Source of the DNA: Frateuria_A sp035944355
Lineage (GTDB): Bacteria; Pseudomonadota; Gammaproteobacteria; Xanthomonadales; Rhodanobacteraceae
Assembly (NCBI RefSeq): GCF_035944355.1
Contig: NZ_DASZBH010000009.1
Span: forward strand, 152,919-216,918
DNA: 64,000 nucleotides
Reading direction: 5' to 3'
Below, in pieces: positions 57,211 through 64,000 of the stretch (positions are counted from its first letter, which is position 1; every line of letters begins with the position of its first letter). The translations under genes and the position numbers were made by a program. A model generated the notes under the pieces. The model saw only the letters and a list, made by a program, of their open reading frames with translations. It did no database searches and was not told where the DNA came from.

Positions 57211-57747
57211 ATGATCCGCGAGATCCTGAAAATGGGCGATCCGCGCCTGCTGCGCATCGCCCCGCCGGTACCCAAGAGCATGCTCGGCAGCGCCGAACTG
57301 GACAGCCTGATCCAGGACATGTTCGACACCATGGAAGCGGCCGGTGGCGTCGGCCTGGCCGCGCCGCAGATCGGCGTGGACCTGCAACTGGCGATCTTCG
57401 GCTTCGACGCCTCCGAGCGCTACCCGGATGCGCCGGCCGTGCCGCGCACGATCCTGCTCAACCCGCTGGTCACGCCGGCCTCGCAGGACATGGAAGAGGG
57501 CTGGGAGGGCTGCCTGTCGGTGCCGGGCCTGCGCGGTGCGGTGAGCCGCTTCACGCTGATCCGCTACCAGGGCATCGACCCGCAGGGTACGCCGATCGAC
57601 CGCACGGCCGAGGGCTTCCACGCGCGCGTGGTGCAGCACGAGTGCGACCACCTGATCGGGCGGCTGTATCCGTCGCGCATCACCGACTTTTCCAAGTTCG
57701 GCTTTACCGAGGTGTTGTTTCCTGGTGCTGATCTGGGCGACGAGTAG
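57211..57747 (+). CDS. def: Peptide deformylase
   Basis: 178 residues: MIREILKMGDPRLLRIAPPV, GGVGLAAPQIGVDLQLAIFG (motif 1), EGWEGCLSVPGLRG (motif 2 with metal Cys) and RVVQHECDHLIGRLYPSR (motif 3, HExxH). Removes the N-formyl group from nascent proteins. The start at 57211 follows family alignment. It is not next to fmt here. The composite inverted repeat follows. Confidence 0.94.
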   Translation: MIREILKMGDPRLLRIAPPVPKSMLGSAELDSLIQDMFDTMEAAGGVGLAAPQIGVDLQLAIFGFDASERYPDAPAVPRTILLNPLVTPASQDMEEGWEGCLSVPGLRGAVSRFTLIRYQGIDPQGTPIDRTAEGFHARVVQHECDHLIGRLYPSRITDFSKFGFTEVLFPGADLGDE

Positions 57748-57756
57748 CTCTGCTCC

Positions 57757-57775
57757 CTCTCCTTTCCGGGGAGAG
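57757..57775 (+). terminator. Hairpin after def, REP-like
   Basis: CTCTCC (57757-57762) and GGAGAG (57770-57775), loop TTTCCGG. It is the left half of the REP-like hairpin that also follows clpB, 9 bases past the def stop. Confidence 0.4.
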
Positions 57776-57818
57776 CGCCCGGACTTGCGGGAATGTCGAT
57801 CACACGGTGAACGTTGGT

Positions 57819-58420
57819 CGTACTTGCGCTGCGCCTCCGCGGCTTGGCTCGCCTGCGGCGGGCTTCCGATCGCCTTCGGCGCTCGGGTCACTTTCTTTGC
57901 TGGCCCAAAGAAAGTAACCAAAGAAACGGCCTAGCTAAGCCCGGTGAGGGATAAGAGCTAGGTGCCGGCTCGCCTTGGTGGATGCGTCGCATGCTCTTAG
58001 AGGAGCTGCAGCCGCTTTACCGCGGGCGCTCGGGAGCTGGGGCAAGGGAGGTATGACGCTACGCTTGGCGATCTCTGGTCCTTATGGAGGCCAGTGACGG
58101 GCTGCATGCTCCGCATGTAAGGAAAAGTGGGTGCGAGCTTCACACGCTCCCATCCGTGCGACGGGCAATGTATTGCCGGCAACCCTCTCTTGCCTCAACT
58201 CCCGAGCGCCCGCGGTAAAGCGGCTGCAGCTCCTCTATGAGCAAGAGACTTTGTCGACAAGGCAAACAGGCACCTAGCTCTTTTCTCCCCCCGGGCCGAA
58301 CCAGGCCGTTTCTTTTGGTTACTTTTCTTTGGGCCAGCAAAGAAAAGTGACCCGGGCGCCGACAGGCGCTCGGAAGCCCGCCGCAGGCGAGCCAAGTCGC
58401 GGAGGCGCAGCGTAAGTACG
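57819..58420. repeat. Composite long inverted repeat, about 235-nt arms
   Basis: Left arm 57819-58053 and right arm about 58186-58420 are near-exact reverse complements (about 85 percent by eye). Each contains a CTTTCTTTG/CAAAGAAAG hairpin (near 57893 and 58330) and an AGGAGCTGCAGCCGC block (near 58000 and 58225). A 130-base centre separates them. REP-like hairpins flank it (57757 and, reversed, 58449-58475). No gene in the 57748-58540 gap. It could be a mobile MITE-like element or two facing repeats. Confidence 0.85.
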
Positions 58421-58448
58421 ACAGCCGGCGTATACCCGGCGACCCCGG

Positions 58449-58475
58449 CCCTCACCTCAACCCTCCCCCGGAGGG
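58449..58475. repeat. REP-like hairpin, reversed, right of the inverted repeat
   Basis: CCCTCACCTCAA (58449-58460) then CCCTCCCCCGGAGGG (58461-58475). Reverse complement matches the GGGGAGAGGG-CTGGGGTGAGGG unit after clpB. With the copy at 57757 it flanks the composite repeat in opposite orientation. Confidence 0.55.
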
Positions 58476-58540
58476 AAAAGGACGCAGAAGCCTCGCCCCC
58501 TCCCACCCGGGTATCCTTTGCCCCTTGCCAAGGGGGCCCC

Positions 58541-59296
58541 ATGCAAGCAACCGCACCCGCCGCGCCGCTGCGCGGCTTTCGCTACTACGACATGCTCGTC
58601 GCCGGCATGGTTGCCGTGCTGCTGTGTTCCAACCTGATCGGCCCGGCCAAGGTCTGCACGGTGAGCCTGCCCATGCTGGGTGCGCTTTCCTTCGGCGCCG
58701 GCAACCTGTTCTTTCCGGTCAGCTACATCTTCGGCGACGTGCTCACCGAGGTGTACGGCTACGCCCGCGCGCGCCGCGCGATCTGGGCGGGCTTCGGCGC
58801 CATGGTGTTCGCCACGCTGATGTCGCAGGCGATCATCCGCATGCCGGCCAGCGCCGGCGAGCCGTTCAACGCGCAGCTGCAGCCGGCGCTGGAGCTGGTG
58901 TTCGGCAATACCTGGCGCATCGCGCTCGCCTCGCTCATTGCCTACTGGCTGGGCGACTTCGCCAACTCCTTCGTGATGGCGCGGATGAAGCTGTGGACCC
59001 GCGGCCGCATGCTGTGGACCCGCACGATCGGCTCGACCCTGGTCGGGCAGGGCGTGGACAGCCTGACCTTCTACCCGATCGCCTTCAGCGGCATCTGGGA
59101 AGGCCAGACCATCGTCAAGGTCATCGCCTTCAACTGGACCATGAAGGTGCTGGTGGAGGTCGTGCTCACGCCGCTCACCTACGCCGTGGTGGGTTTCCTC
59201 AAGTCGCGCGAAGGGGTGGATACCTTCGACGAAGGCACCCGCTTCACGCCCTTCAGCCTGAAGGACGAGGGCGTGCTGCATACGCCCGGCCAATGA
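58541..59296 (+). CDS. yhhQ: Queuosine precursor transporter (VUT/YhhQ family)
   Basis: 251 residues with six helices: YYDMLVAGMVAVLLCSNLIG start, LFFPVSYIFGDVLTEVYGYA (VUT signature), and ANSFVMARMKLWTRGRMLW. Imports preQ0/preQ1-type bases for tRNA modification. Consistent with queE and queC in this window, though far away. Starts after the composite repeat. Confidence 0.9.
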   Translation: MQATAPAAPLRGFRYYDMLVAGMVAVLLCSNLIGPAKVCTVSLPMLGALSFGAGNLFFPVSYIFGDVLTEVYGYARARRAIWAGFGAMVFATLMSQAIIRMPASAGEPFNAQLQPALELVFGNTWRIALASLIAYWLGDFANSFVMARMKLWTRGRMLWTRTIGSTLVGQGVDSLTFYPIAFSGIWEGQTIVKVIAFNWTMKVLVEVVLTPLTYAVVGFLKSREGVDTFDEGTRFTPFSLKDEGVLHTPGQ

Positions 59297-59369
59297 GCGC
59301 CGCAGCCGGCCAGGACCCGGCGCCGGGCCGGTCCCGAAACGCACGCACCCGGCGCCAGCCGGCGGACAT

Positions 59370-60536
59370 ATGAGCACTCCACGATCACGGGACGCACACC
59401 CGCCACGCAACGCCGGCATCGACCTCCTGCGCGGGCTGGCGATTGTGTTCGTGCTGCTCAACCATCTGGGCCTGCCGATGCGCATGCCCTTGAAGACCTC
59501 GGCCCTGGCCGAGGTGCTGCCGGTGCGCCTGCTGCAATCGCTCAACTACAACGGCTACGAGGCGGTGTTCGTGTTCTTCGTGGTGTCCGGCTTCCTGATC
59601 GCCGGCCATGCGCTGGAGCGCTGGGGCGGCCTGGCGCGGATCGAGCTGAAGGCGTTCTACGCGCGCCGCTTCGCGCGCATCGCGCCGTGCCTGCTGGTGC
59701 TGCTGGCGGTGCTCGCCCTGCTGCACGGGCTGGGCGCGGCCGACTACACCATCCATCGCGCGGGGCAGTCGCTCGGCGGCGCCGTGTCCGCGGCGCTGGG
59801 TCTCTACCTCAACTGGTACGAAGGCCGCACCGGCTACCTGCCGGGCAGCTGGGACGTGCTGTGGTCGCTGTCCATCGAGGAAGCCTTCTATCTCGGTTTC
59901 CCGCTGGCCTGCCTGCTGGCGCGGCGCGCGTGGGTACTGGCGCCGGCGCTGGCCGTGTTGGCCCTGTCGCTGCCCTGGACGCACGCGGCGCTCGCGGGCA
60001 ACGAGATCTGGCAGGAGAAGGCCTACCTGCCCGGGATGGCAGCGATCGCCACCGGCGTGCTCGGCGCGATCGGGATGGCGCGGGCGCAGCGCCCGTCCGC
60101 CACGACCTGTCGGGCGCTGCGCTGGCTCGGCGCGCTGGGATTGCTGGCATCCACGCTGGGCGGCCGCTGGCTGTGGCCGCTGCTGCACGAGGGCGTGATG
60201 CTGGTGCTGACCGGTTCGACGCTCGCGCTGCTGGTGGCCTTCCGCAGCCAGCCGCCGCGCGTGCCGCGGGGCCTGCGCTGGCTGTGCAGCTGGGGAAGGC
60301 TCAGCTACGAGATCTACCTGAGCCACATGTTCGTGGTGTTCGCCATCGTGCGGCTGTACCGCGCAAGCGGCGCCGATCCGCGCACGGGTTTCCTCTGGTA
60401 CCTGCCAGCCTTCGTGGCGTGCTGGTTGCTGGGCGCGGCGTTGGCCCGCTGGTTCTCGCAGCCGTGCGAGCGTCGGCTGCGCGAGCGCTTCCTGCGGGCA
60501 ACGCCGGCGGCAGGCGTGGCAGCCGCAGCGCGCTGA
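59370..60536 (+). CDS. Membrane acyltransferase, OafA/YrhL family
   Basis: 388 residues, about ten helices. Acyltransferase-3 signature at the N-terminus: GIDLLRGLAIVFVLLNHLGL (His in the NHLG region) and FYARRFARIAPCLLVLLAVL. Later LSIEEAFYLGFPLACLLARR. Transfers acyl groups to sugars of O-antigen, peptidoglycan or exopolysaccharide. The target is unknown. 73 bases after yhhQ. Confidence 0.88.
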   Translation: MSTPRSRDAHPPRNAGIDLLRGLAIVFVLLNHLGLPMRMPLKTSALAEVLPVRLLQSLNYNGYEAVFVFFVVSGFLIAGHALERWGGLARIELKAFYARRFARIAPCLLVLLAVLALLHGLGAADYTIHRAGQSLGGAVSAALGLYLNWYEGRTGYLPGSWDVLWSLSIEEAFYLGFPLACLLARRAWVLAPALAVLALSLPWTHAALAGNEIWQEKAYLPGMAAIATGVLGAIGMARAQRPSATTCRALRWLGALGLLASTLGGRWLWPLLHEGVMLVLTGSTLALLVAFRSQPPRVPRGLRWLCSWGRLSYEIYLSHMFVVFAIVRLYRASGADPRTGFLWYLPAFVACWLLGAALARWFSQPCERRLRERFLRATPAAGVAAAAR

Positions 60537-60608
60537 TCAGCGGCCTGCGACCAAACATCGACATCGGCGGGCGCAGCCTCGTAGGCTCCTGCACGCCAAG
60601 GAGCCGCC

Positions 60609-61214
60609 ATGCTCTCCGCCTTCGGCCTCAACTGCACGCTCAAGCGCGGCAGCGAACCTTCCTCGACCCAGAAGCTGCTCGACCAGGTGCTGCGTGCGCT
60701 CGAGGGCTACGGCGTGAGTACGGCCTACGAACGGGCGGTCGACCACGACATCAAGCCCGGCGTGTGCACCGACGAAGGCCAGGGCGATGCATGGCCGGCG
60801 ATCCGCAAACGCATCGACCAGGCCAACATCTTCGCGCTGGCCACGCCGATCTGGATGGGCCAGCCCTGCAGCATCGCCAAGCGCGTGCTCGAACGGCTCG
60901 ATGCCGTGTTCAGCGAGATCGATCCGCACGGCATCTATCCCACGTTCGGCAAGGTGGCCATCGTCAGCGTGGTCGGCAACGAGGACGGCGCCCACCACGT
61001 CACCGCCGAGCTCTACCAGGCGCTGGCCGACGTCGGCTTCTCCATCCCCGGCGGCAGCTCCACCTACTGGGTGGGCGAGGCCATGCACAAGAAGAACTAC
61101 ATCGACCTCGACCACACACCCGAAGCGCTGGCCGGCGCCATCAAGACGCAGGCCTGCAACGCGGCGCACCTGGCCAGGCTGCTGCAGGAGCAGCCCTACC
61201 GGCCGACCCGTTAG
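60609..61214 (+). CDS. Flavodoxin-fold NAD(P)H-dependent oxidoreductase
   Basis: 201 residues: AFGLNCTLKRGSEPSSTQKL at the N-terminus (FMN-binding loop) and ATPIWMGQPCSIAKRVLERL (flavin-contacting turn), then VVGNEDGAHHVTAELYQALA and GGSSTYWVGEAMH. Resembles NADPH-dependent FMN reductases. Substrate unknown. Convergent with the small membrane gene. Confidence 0.87.
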   Translation: MLSAFGLNCTLKRGSEPSSTQKLLDQVLRALEGYGVSTAYERAVDHDIKPGVCTDEGQGDAWPAIRKRIDQANIFALATPIWMGQPCSIAKRVLERLDAVFSEIDPHGIYPTFGKVAIVSVVGNEDGAHHVTAELYQALADVGFSIPGGSSTYWVGEAMHKKNYIDLDHTPEALAGAIKTQACNAAHLARLLQEQPYRPTR

Positions 61215-61223
61215 CGCGGTTCA

Positions 61224-61451
61224 CTACTCGGCAGGCTGCTTGAACACCACGCGGCACTGCACCCGGTACGCCCAGTACGTGGCCAGCGACGCGGCAAGCA
61301 GCGCCGCGCCCGCGCCCCAGGCCACGACCGACCCATAGGCGAACTTGCCCGGACCATGCTGGATGAACTCCACCAGCCCCAGCCCCAGGCACGCCAGCAG
61401 GAACACCAGCGCGAACCGCTTCAGCCAGAACCGGACCAGGATGCCTGCCAT
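61224..61451 (-). CDS. Small two-helix membrane protein, 75 aa
   Basis: 75 residues: MAGILVRFWLKRFALVFLLA, a second helix VVAWGAGAALLAASLATYWA, and a basic end. The GC content and codon use resemble the chromosome rather than the cassettes to the right. No recognised family. Separated from the GFA-like gene by 23 bases on the same strand. Confidence 0.7.
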   Translation of the reverse strand: MAGILVRFWLKRFALVFLLACLGLGLVEFIQHGPGKFAYGSVVAWGAGAALLAASLATYWAYRVQCRVVFKQPAE

Positions 61452-61474
61452 GGAAGCCCTTTGCGTCGGATCGC

Positions 61475-61858
61475 TCAGTCGAGGAATTTCCAGGTATCGG
61501 CCCCGTCAAAGCGCTTGACCACCACGGACTCCAAGAGCGCCGGCTCGAAATTGCGCAGGTTCACCCCGTGGCGGGCGCCAGGCTCAGGCTCGAGCGGTTC
61601 CCAGTGAGTGACAATGCCGCATGTCCTGCAGCGGAAGTTCCTCAGGGTTCGATCGCCCCAAACATAGCTTTCCGTATGCTTGGGATGACCTTGTATGGAC
61701 ACCGTCCCTAGCGGGTAATAGACCCAGATCCCTCCCGTGCGCCGGCACAACGAGCAATTGCAACTCGTGGCCGATTCGGGCGCCGACGGTAGCGTAAGGC
61801 GCACAGCTCCACAGTGGCAGGAGCCGTGCAGCGATGGCGTTGGATGCTGGGGGTACAT
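61475..61858 (-). CDS. GFA/CENP-V family zinc protein
   Basis: 127 residues. It has the GFA cysteines: HGSCHCGAVRL, CNCSLCRRTGGIW, FRCRTCGIVTHWEP. The family includes glutathione-dependent formaldehyde-activating enzymes and others of unknown role, and is frequent in integron cassettes. Its GC is lower than the chromosome. It starts 11 bases after the neighbouring membrane ORF; no attC lies on either side, so cassette origin is only inferred. Confidence 0.85.
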   Translation of the reverse strand: MYPQHPTPSLHGSCHCGAVRLTLPSAPESATSCNCSLCRRTGGIWVYYPLGTVSIQGHPKHTESYVWGDRTLRNFRCRTCGIVTHWEPLEPEPGARHGVNLRNFEPALLESVVVKRFDGADTWKFLD

Positions 61859-61869
61859 CGAACAGGGAA

Positions 61870-62163
61870 CTATCCCGTCCGTTTGGGCGAAATTTTAGAT
61901 AGCTTGATGAGCTGCCCTGCCGAAAACCAATAGAACGCAAGCCAAACCGCCGCGCACCAAACGAGACCAAGAGCAGTGGGCGTTGGCAGCAGATGCGTTG
62001 CCACCGCGATGTGTGCCCAAGCAAGCGGGAGCCAAGGCAGCCAGCTCAGAAACAGGACAATCCCGCCGAGAGTGTGTGGCGCGAGCGACGTCTGATACAG
62101 AAGAAGGTGCAAACCACTCAGGCCGGCAAACCAAATAATTCGCCGCTTGAGTGTGCTTTCCAT
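61870..62163 (-). CDS. Small membrane protein, probable last integron cassette ORF
   Basis: 97 residues, three helices (LSGLHLLLYQTSLAPHTLGG; VLFLSWLPWLPLAWAHIAVA; LGLVWCAAVWLAFYWF). No family recognised. Its ATG is 7 bases from the degenerate attC at 62170, the usual cassette spacing (6 to 17 in this array), but no attC follows, so it is probably the terminal, decayed cassette, perhaps shared with the GFA gene. Confidence 0.7.
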   Translation of the reverse strand: MESTLKRRIIWFAGLSGLHLLLYQTSLAPHTLGGIVLFLSWLPWLPLAWAHIAVATHLLPTPTALGLVWCAAVWLAFYWFSAGQLIKLSKISPKRTG

Positions 62164-62169
62164 AGAAAC

Positions 62170-62224
62170 CTACACCTGAGTTGAGCCGCACCGCTAAGCG
62201 GCGTCGGCTTGGACGCGTTGGGAC
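62170..62224 (-). other. attC site a (degenerate), end of cassette array
   Basis: Plus strand CCTACAC ... GTTGGGAC with inner CTGAGTTGAGCCG and CGGCTTGGACGC. Reverse complement of the classic attC plan, with both core boxes changed (GTTGGGA for GTTRRRY). Likely poorly or not recombined now. It belongs to the PDZ cassette. Confidence 0.7.
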
Positions 62225-62233
62225 CCGCCCCGG

Positions 62234-62581
62234 TCACTTGGCCACCAGCGTCAGGATCGCCCCGGCGCGGCGGACCTTGAAAGTGCGCTCGCTATCCTTG
62301 GGTAGGCCCTTCCAGTAAGCCATGACCTGCTTGGCGTTGGCGCCAGAAATGACTTGGTCATTGACCTGCAAGAGCTCATCCCCGGCCTGCAGCACGCAAG
62401 GCTTGCCCGGCGTGGTGGGGGTTGCCTTGGCGACTACGACCTTTTCCAGCGTGGGATTCAGGAAGAATCCGCGGGTGGTGGGTTCGAGGGCAAGCTTGCA
62501 GTTACCGGACGCATGGGCGGGACCAGCCACCAGCCCCATGAGTAGGGTGGCATAGACAAGCAGTGCGGTGCTTCGGATCAC
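62234..62581 (-). CDS. Secreted PDZ-like cassette protein
   Basis: 115 residues from GTG 62581 (MIRSTALLVYATLLMGLVAG), signal peptide cleaved near AHAS. The mature part is a single PDZ-like domain: PCVLQAGDELLQVNDQVISG and ERTFKVRRAGAILTLVAK. A GGGAGAG site precedes the start. A lone secreted PDZ domain in a cassette is uncommon; it may bind peptide ends of a periplasmic partner. Unknown function. Confidence 0.82.
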   Translation of the reverse strand: MIRSTALLVYATLLMGLVAGPAHASGNCKLALEPTTRGFFLNPTLEKVVVAKATPTTPGKPCVLQAGDELLQVNDQVISGANAKQVMAYWKGLPKDSERTFKVRRAGAILTLVAK

Positions 62582-62597
62582 TTTTCTCTCCCTGTGG

Positions 62598-62655
62598 GCC
62601 TGGCGCTGGAGTTAAGCGCCGGCGGAGCCATCCGCTTGAACGGATCGTTAGAGAC
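62598..62655 (-). other. attC site b
   Basis: GCCTGGC (62598-62604) and GTTAGAG (62647-62653) with inner GGAGTTAAGCGCC and CCGCTTGAACGG. Classic 58-base attC with slightly altered core boxes. Belongs to the 97-aa cassette at 62661. Confidence 0.85.
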
Positions 62656-62660
62656 GGGCC

Positions 62661-62954
62661 CTATTGCAGAAAGGCTCCGACAATTATGAGGATCGGGCCG
62701 ATGAAGCCAAATGCCAGCGCGGCAGCCCTTGCACCCACGACCTGTGATGACCCAACTTGGCGTTGAGATGAGGCTCCGACGGGCTTCAACAGGCTGCGCA
62801 AAGCGATGGCAAAAAAACCCAAAGCGAATAGAGCAGAGTGCGCCCTGTGCGCGCCCAACCAAGAAAGAGTAAAGCACACTGCGGCGAGGCCGAATGCAGA
62901 AGGCCAAACCCAGCGTACGAACGCTGCCTTGCTGAATTTTCCTTGATGATCCAT
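62661..62954 (-). CDS. Cassette-encoded small membrane protein, 97 aa
   Basis: 97 residues from ATG 62954 (MDHQGKFSKAAFVRWVWPSA). Helices near 19-34, 41-54 and 78-95 (FGFIGPILIIVGAFLQ end). The longer open frame to 63110 runs through attC c, so the start at 62954, 6 bases from that attC with AGAGG before it, is preferred. No family recognised. Confidence 0.78.
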   Translation of the reverse strand: MDHQGKFSKAAFVRWVWPSAFGLAAVCFTLSWLGAHRAHSALFALGFFAIALRSLLKPVGASSQRQVGSSQVVGARAAALAFGFIGPILIIVGAFLQ

Positions 62955-62959
62955 ATCGC

Positions 62960-63016
62960 CTCTAACGCTGGAGTTAAGCGGCGGCGAAACCGTCCGCCTT
63001 GAACGAACAGTTAGAC
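62960..63016 (-). other. attC site c
   Basis: CTCTAAC (62960-62966) and GTTAGAC (63010-63016) with inner GGAGTTAAGCGG and CCGCCTTGAACG. The stop of the 85-aa ORF (TAA at 63011-63013) is inside the core box. Confidence 0.9.
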
Positions 63017-63268
63017 GCTGCGGTGCGTACCAACGAACTGCGCCACACCGACAGACGCGCCAACCGCCACACCGAGAACGAATAGAAACACAAGGTCGGA
63101 CATAGGCCATGCCAGACGTAGCGCCTCGGCGATAGTGATGCCGATTGGAATAGCGACGATGTTGCGGTAGTTCGGGCTTTTGCCGCCGACGCGAAAAAGC
63201 AACGCGACCACCAAGACCGCGCCAAAACTTGCTCCGAAGGCGATCGCCAAAGCTGCCAAATTGTGCAT
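63011..63268 (-). CDS. Cassette-encoded membrane protein, 85 aa
   Basis: 85 residues (MHNLAALAIAFGASFGAVLV), three helices covering most of the length (FGAVLVVALLFRVGG; IPIGITIAEALRLAW; LVFLFVLGVAVGASVGVAQF). ATG 63268 is 14 bases after attC d. No family recognised. Confidence 0.8.
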   Translation of the reverse strand: MHNLAALAIAFGASFGAVLVVALLFRVGGKSPNYRNIVAIPIGITIAEALRLAWPMSDLVFLFVLGVAVGASVGVAQFVGTHRSV

Positions 63269-63281
63269 CCTGCCGTCCCCT

Positions 63282-63337
63282 GTCTAACGCTTGAGTTAAG
63301 CGGTGGCGTAGCCGTCCGCTTGGATGACTGGTTAGGC
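63282..63337 (-). other. attC site d
   Basis: GTCTAAC (63282-63288) and GTTAGGC (63331-63337), inner TTGAGTTAAGCGG and CCGCTTGGATG. Core boxes fit RYYYAAC and GTTRRRY exactly. It ends the 171-aa cassette. Confidence 0.92.
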
Positions 63338-63847
63338 CGGCGTGCGGTTGTGCCTACCAACTGTGCGCCATCTGGGTGGTGATGGCATACGTTTGCTGCG
63401 CACCACGCGACCGTTCGTGAGTTTGACAAATGCGATAAGCATTGGACCATATAGTGCGTTGAGTGGATGCTCATAGATCTCTCGCTTCAGCTCTATGAGT
63501 TGCCCAGGTTCGAGCTTGACGGGGTCTTTGCCTACTAGTTCATACACTGCACTGTTGTACCTCAAGTTTGGATAGAGGCGAGGTGCTAGGAGCGGGTTGC
63601 CAAGGTGCCTGCGTATGAGCGCGAAAAATGAATATGTGCAACGAACATTGCAAGTGCGAACGTAGACTGGCGCGGCACAGTGATTTATTACCGTGACAGA
63701 TAGAGAGTCGCGTCCGCCGACGAAGCTAAGCGTGTAGGAGATCGAGGCCTTTACAGGGAACAGCAGCCGAAAGCCTTTGTACAACAGCGCAAATGCAGCG
63801 CCCAGCACCGAGATGCCACCACATATTTTTATAAAAATATCGAGCAT
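63332..63847 (-). CDS. Cassette-encoded protein, 171 aa, single membrane anchor
   Basis: 171 residues from ATG 63847, 13 bases from attC e. N-terminal helix (ICGGISVLGAAFALLYKGF), then a beta-rich soluble part (ISYTLSFVGGRDSLSVTVIN; LELKREIYEHPL-like) and a basic Pro/Arg tail (RMPSPPRWRTVGRHNR). No family recognised. Codon use is less GC-biased than the host genes. Confidence 0.8.
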   Translation of the reverse strand: MLDIFIKICGGISVLGAAFALLYKGFRLLFPVKASISYTLSFVGGRDSLSVTVINHCAAPVYVRTCNVRCTYSFFALIRRHLGNPLLAPRLYPNLRYNSAVYELVGKDPVKLEPGQLIELKREIYEHPLNALYGPMLIAFVKLTNGRVVRSKRMPSPPRWRTVGRHNRTPA

Positions 63848-63859
63848 GTCTCAATGGCT

Positions 63860-63916
63860 GCCTAACGCTGGAGTTAAGCGGCGGCGAAGCCGTCCGCCTT
63901 GAACGAGATGTTAGAC
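63860..63916 (-). other. attC site e
   Basis: GCCTAAC (63860-63866) and GTTAGAC (63910-63916), inner GGAGTTAAGCGG and CCGCCTTGAACG. The most canonical copy; nearly identical to c in its arms. It is the attC of the next cassette, whose ORF runs off the window. Confidence 0.93.
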
Positions 63917-63927
63917 GATTGCCTCAA

Positions 63928-64000
63928 CTACCGAGCGAAGCCAACTAAGCCGAGCCCAAGCAGGGCTGCCGCCAAGAATGCCACACCAGTGCTGAGACAG
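63928..64000 (-). CDS. Partial cassette ORF (C-terminal end)
   Basis: The last about 23 residues (CLSTGVAFLAAALLGLGLVG then FAR) end at TAG 63928-63930, 11 bases before attC e. A hydrophobic C-terminal helix, so probably another small membrane protein. The start lies outside the window. Confidence 0.6.
   Translation of the reverse strand, partial: CLSTGVAFLAAALLGLGLVGFAR

Larger units (their letters stand above)
62170..64000 (-). mobile_element. Integron gene-cassette array (distal end)
   Basis: Five attC sites (62170, 62598, 62960, 63282, 63860) alternate with minus-strand ORFs that each start 6 to 17 bases after an attC. GC is visibly lower than the host. attC orientation fits transcription from an integrase lying beyond base 64000. 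No intI or attI is in the window. Confidence 0.9.

Noticed and set aside
53892..57332. 1146-codon open frame on the minus strand
   Set aside because: It is the ybdD frame extended backward through cstA in a wrong frame and antisense to the DUF4197 gene. High GC keeps it free of stops; only the last 64 codons are credible.

Overview
The window is a 64 kb piece of a high-GC bacterial chromosome. It is dense in genes, with short intergenic gaps and many 4-nt ATGA/GTGA gene overlaps. Gene content and order (pepA-holC divergent from lptFG, yebC-ruvC-ruvA-kup-ruvB-ybgC-tolQRAB-pal-cpoB-queE-queC-tRNA-Lys, xerD-dsbC, cstA-ybdD, a single long PurL) point to a gammaproteobacterium of the Xanthomonadales (Lysobacterales), most likely the Rhodanobacteraceae or a relative. 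This placement is inferred from synteny and protein style; no database search was run.

Layout. 0-5.3 kb: partial DUF21/CNNM-type membrane protein, PhoU-like protein plus Pit phosphate transporter, a small hypothetical, an alkyltransferase-like protein and RecQ. 5.5-9.6 kb: a protein-phosphorylation module of FHA protein and membrane Ser/Thr kinase on the plus strand, facing a LysM/TPR lipoprotein and PP2C phosphatase on the minus strand. 9.6-14 kb: holC-pepA diverging from lptF-lptG. 14-26 kb: OsmC, glnS operon, DMT transporter-apt, plsC, clpB with a sigma-32-like promoter, a TonB receptor and an FmdB zinc ribbon. 26-41 kb: aspS, the ruv genes with kup inside, the complete Tol-Pal system, queE/queC and tRNA-Lys. 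41-57.7 kb: ltaE, PHA depolymerase, methyltransferase, xerD-dsbC, purL, a glycosyltransferase, cstA-ybdD and def. 57.75-58.5 kb: a composite long inverted repeat. 58.5-61.5 kb: a queuosine-precursor transporter, an acyltransferase, a flavodoxin-like protein and a small membrane protein.

The last ~2.4 kb is the trailing end of an integron gene-cassette array. Five attC sites, four typical and one degenerate, alternate with small minus-strand ORFs of visibly lower GC. Attribution from attC strand and ORF direction places the integrase beyond the right edge of the window. No resistance gene is present; the products are small membrane or secreted proteins, one of them PDZ-like.

The most unusual feature is a dispersed repeat family: arrays of the heptamer GGGGAAC and its complement GTTCCCC arranged as facing arms around a 22-102 bp spacer. 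Five copies occur at gene borders (10.1, 28.2, 29.75, 32.9 and 53.8 kb). The heptamer has no stop codon in any of its six frames, and it has been absorbed into protein ends: it encodes the last residues of AspRS and an N-terminal extension of about 32 residues on RuvC. It also directly abuts the translation start region of holC.
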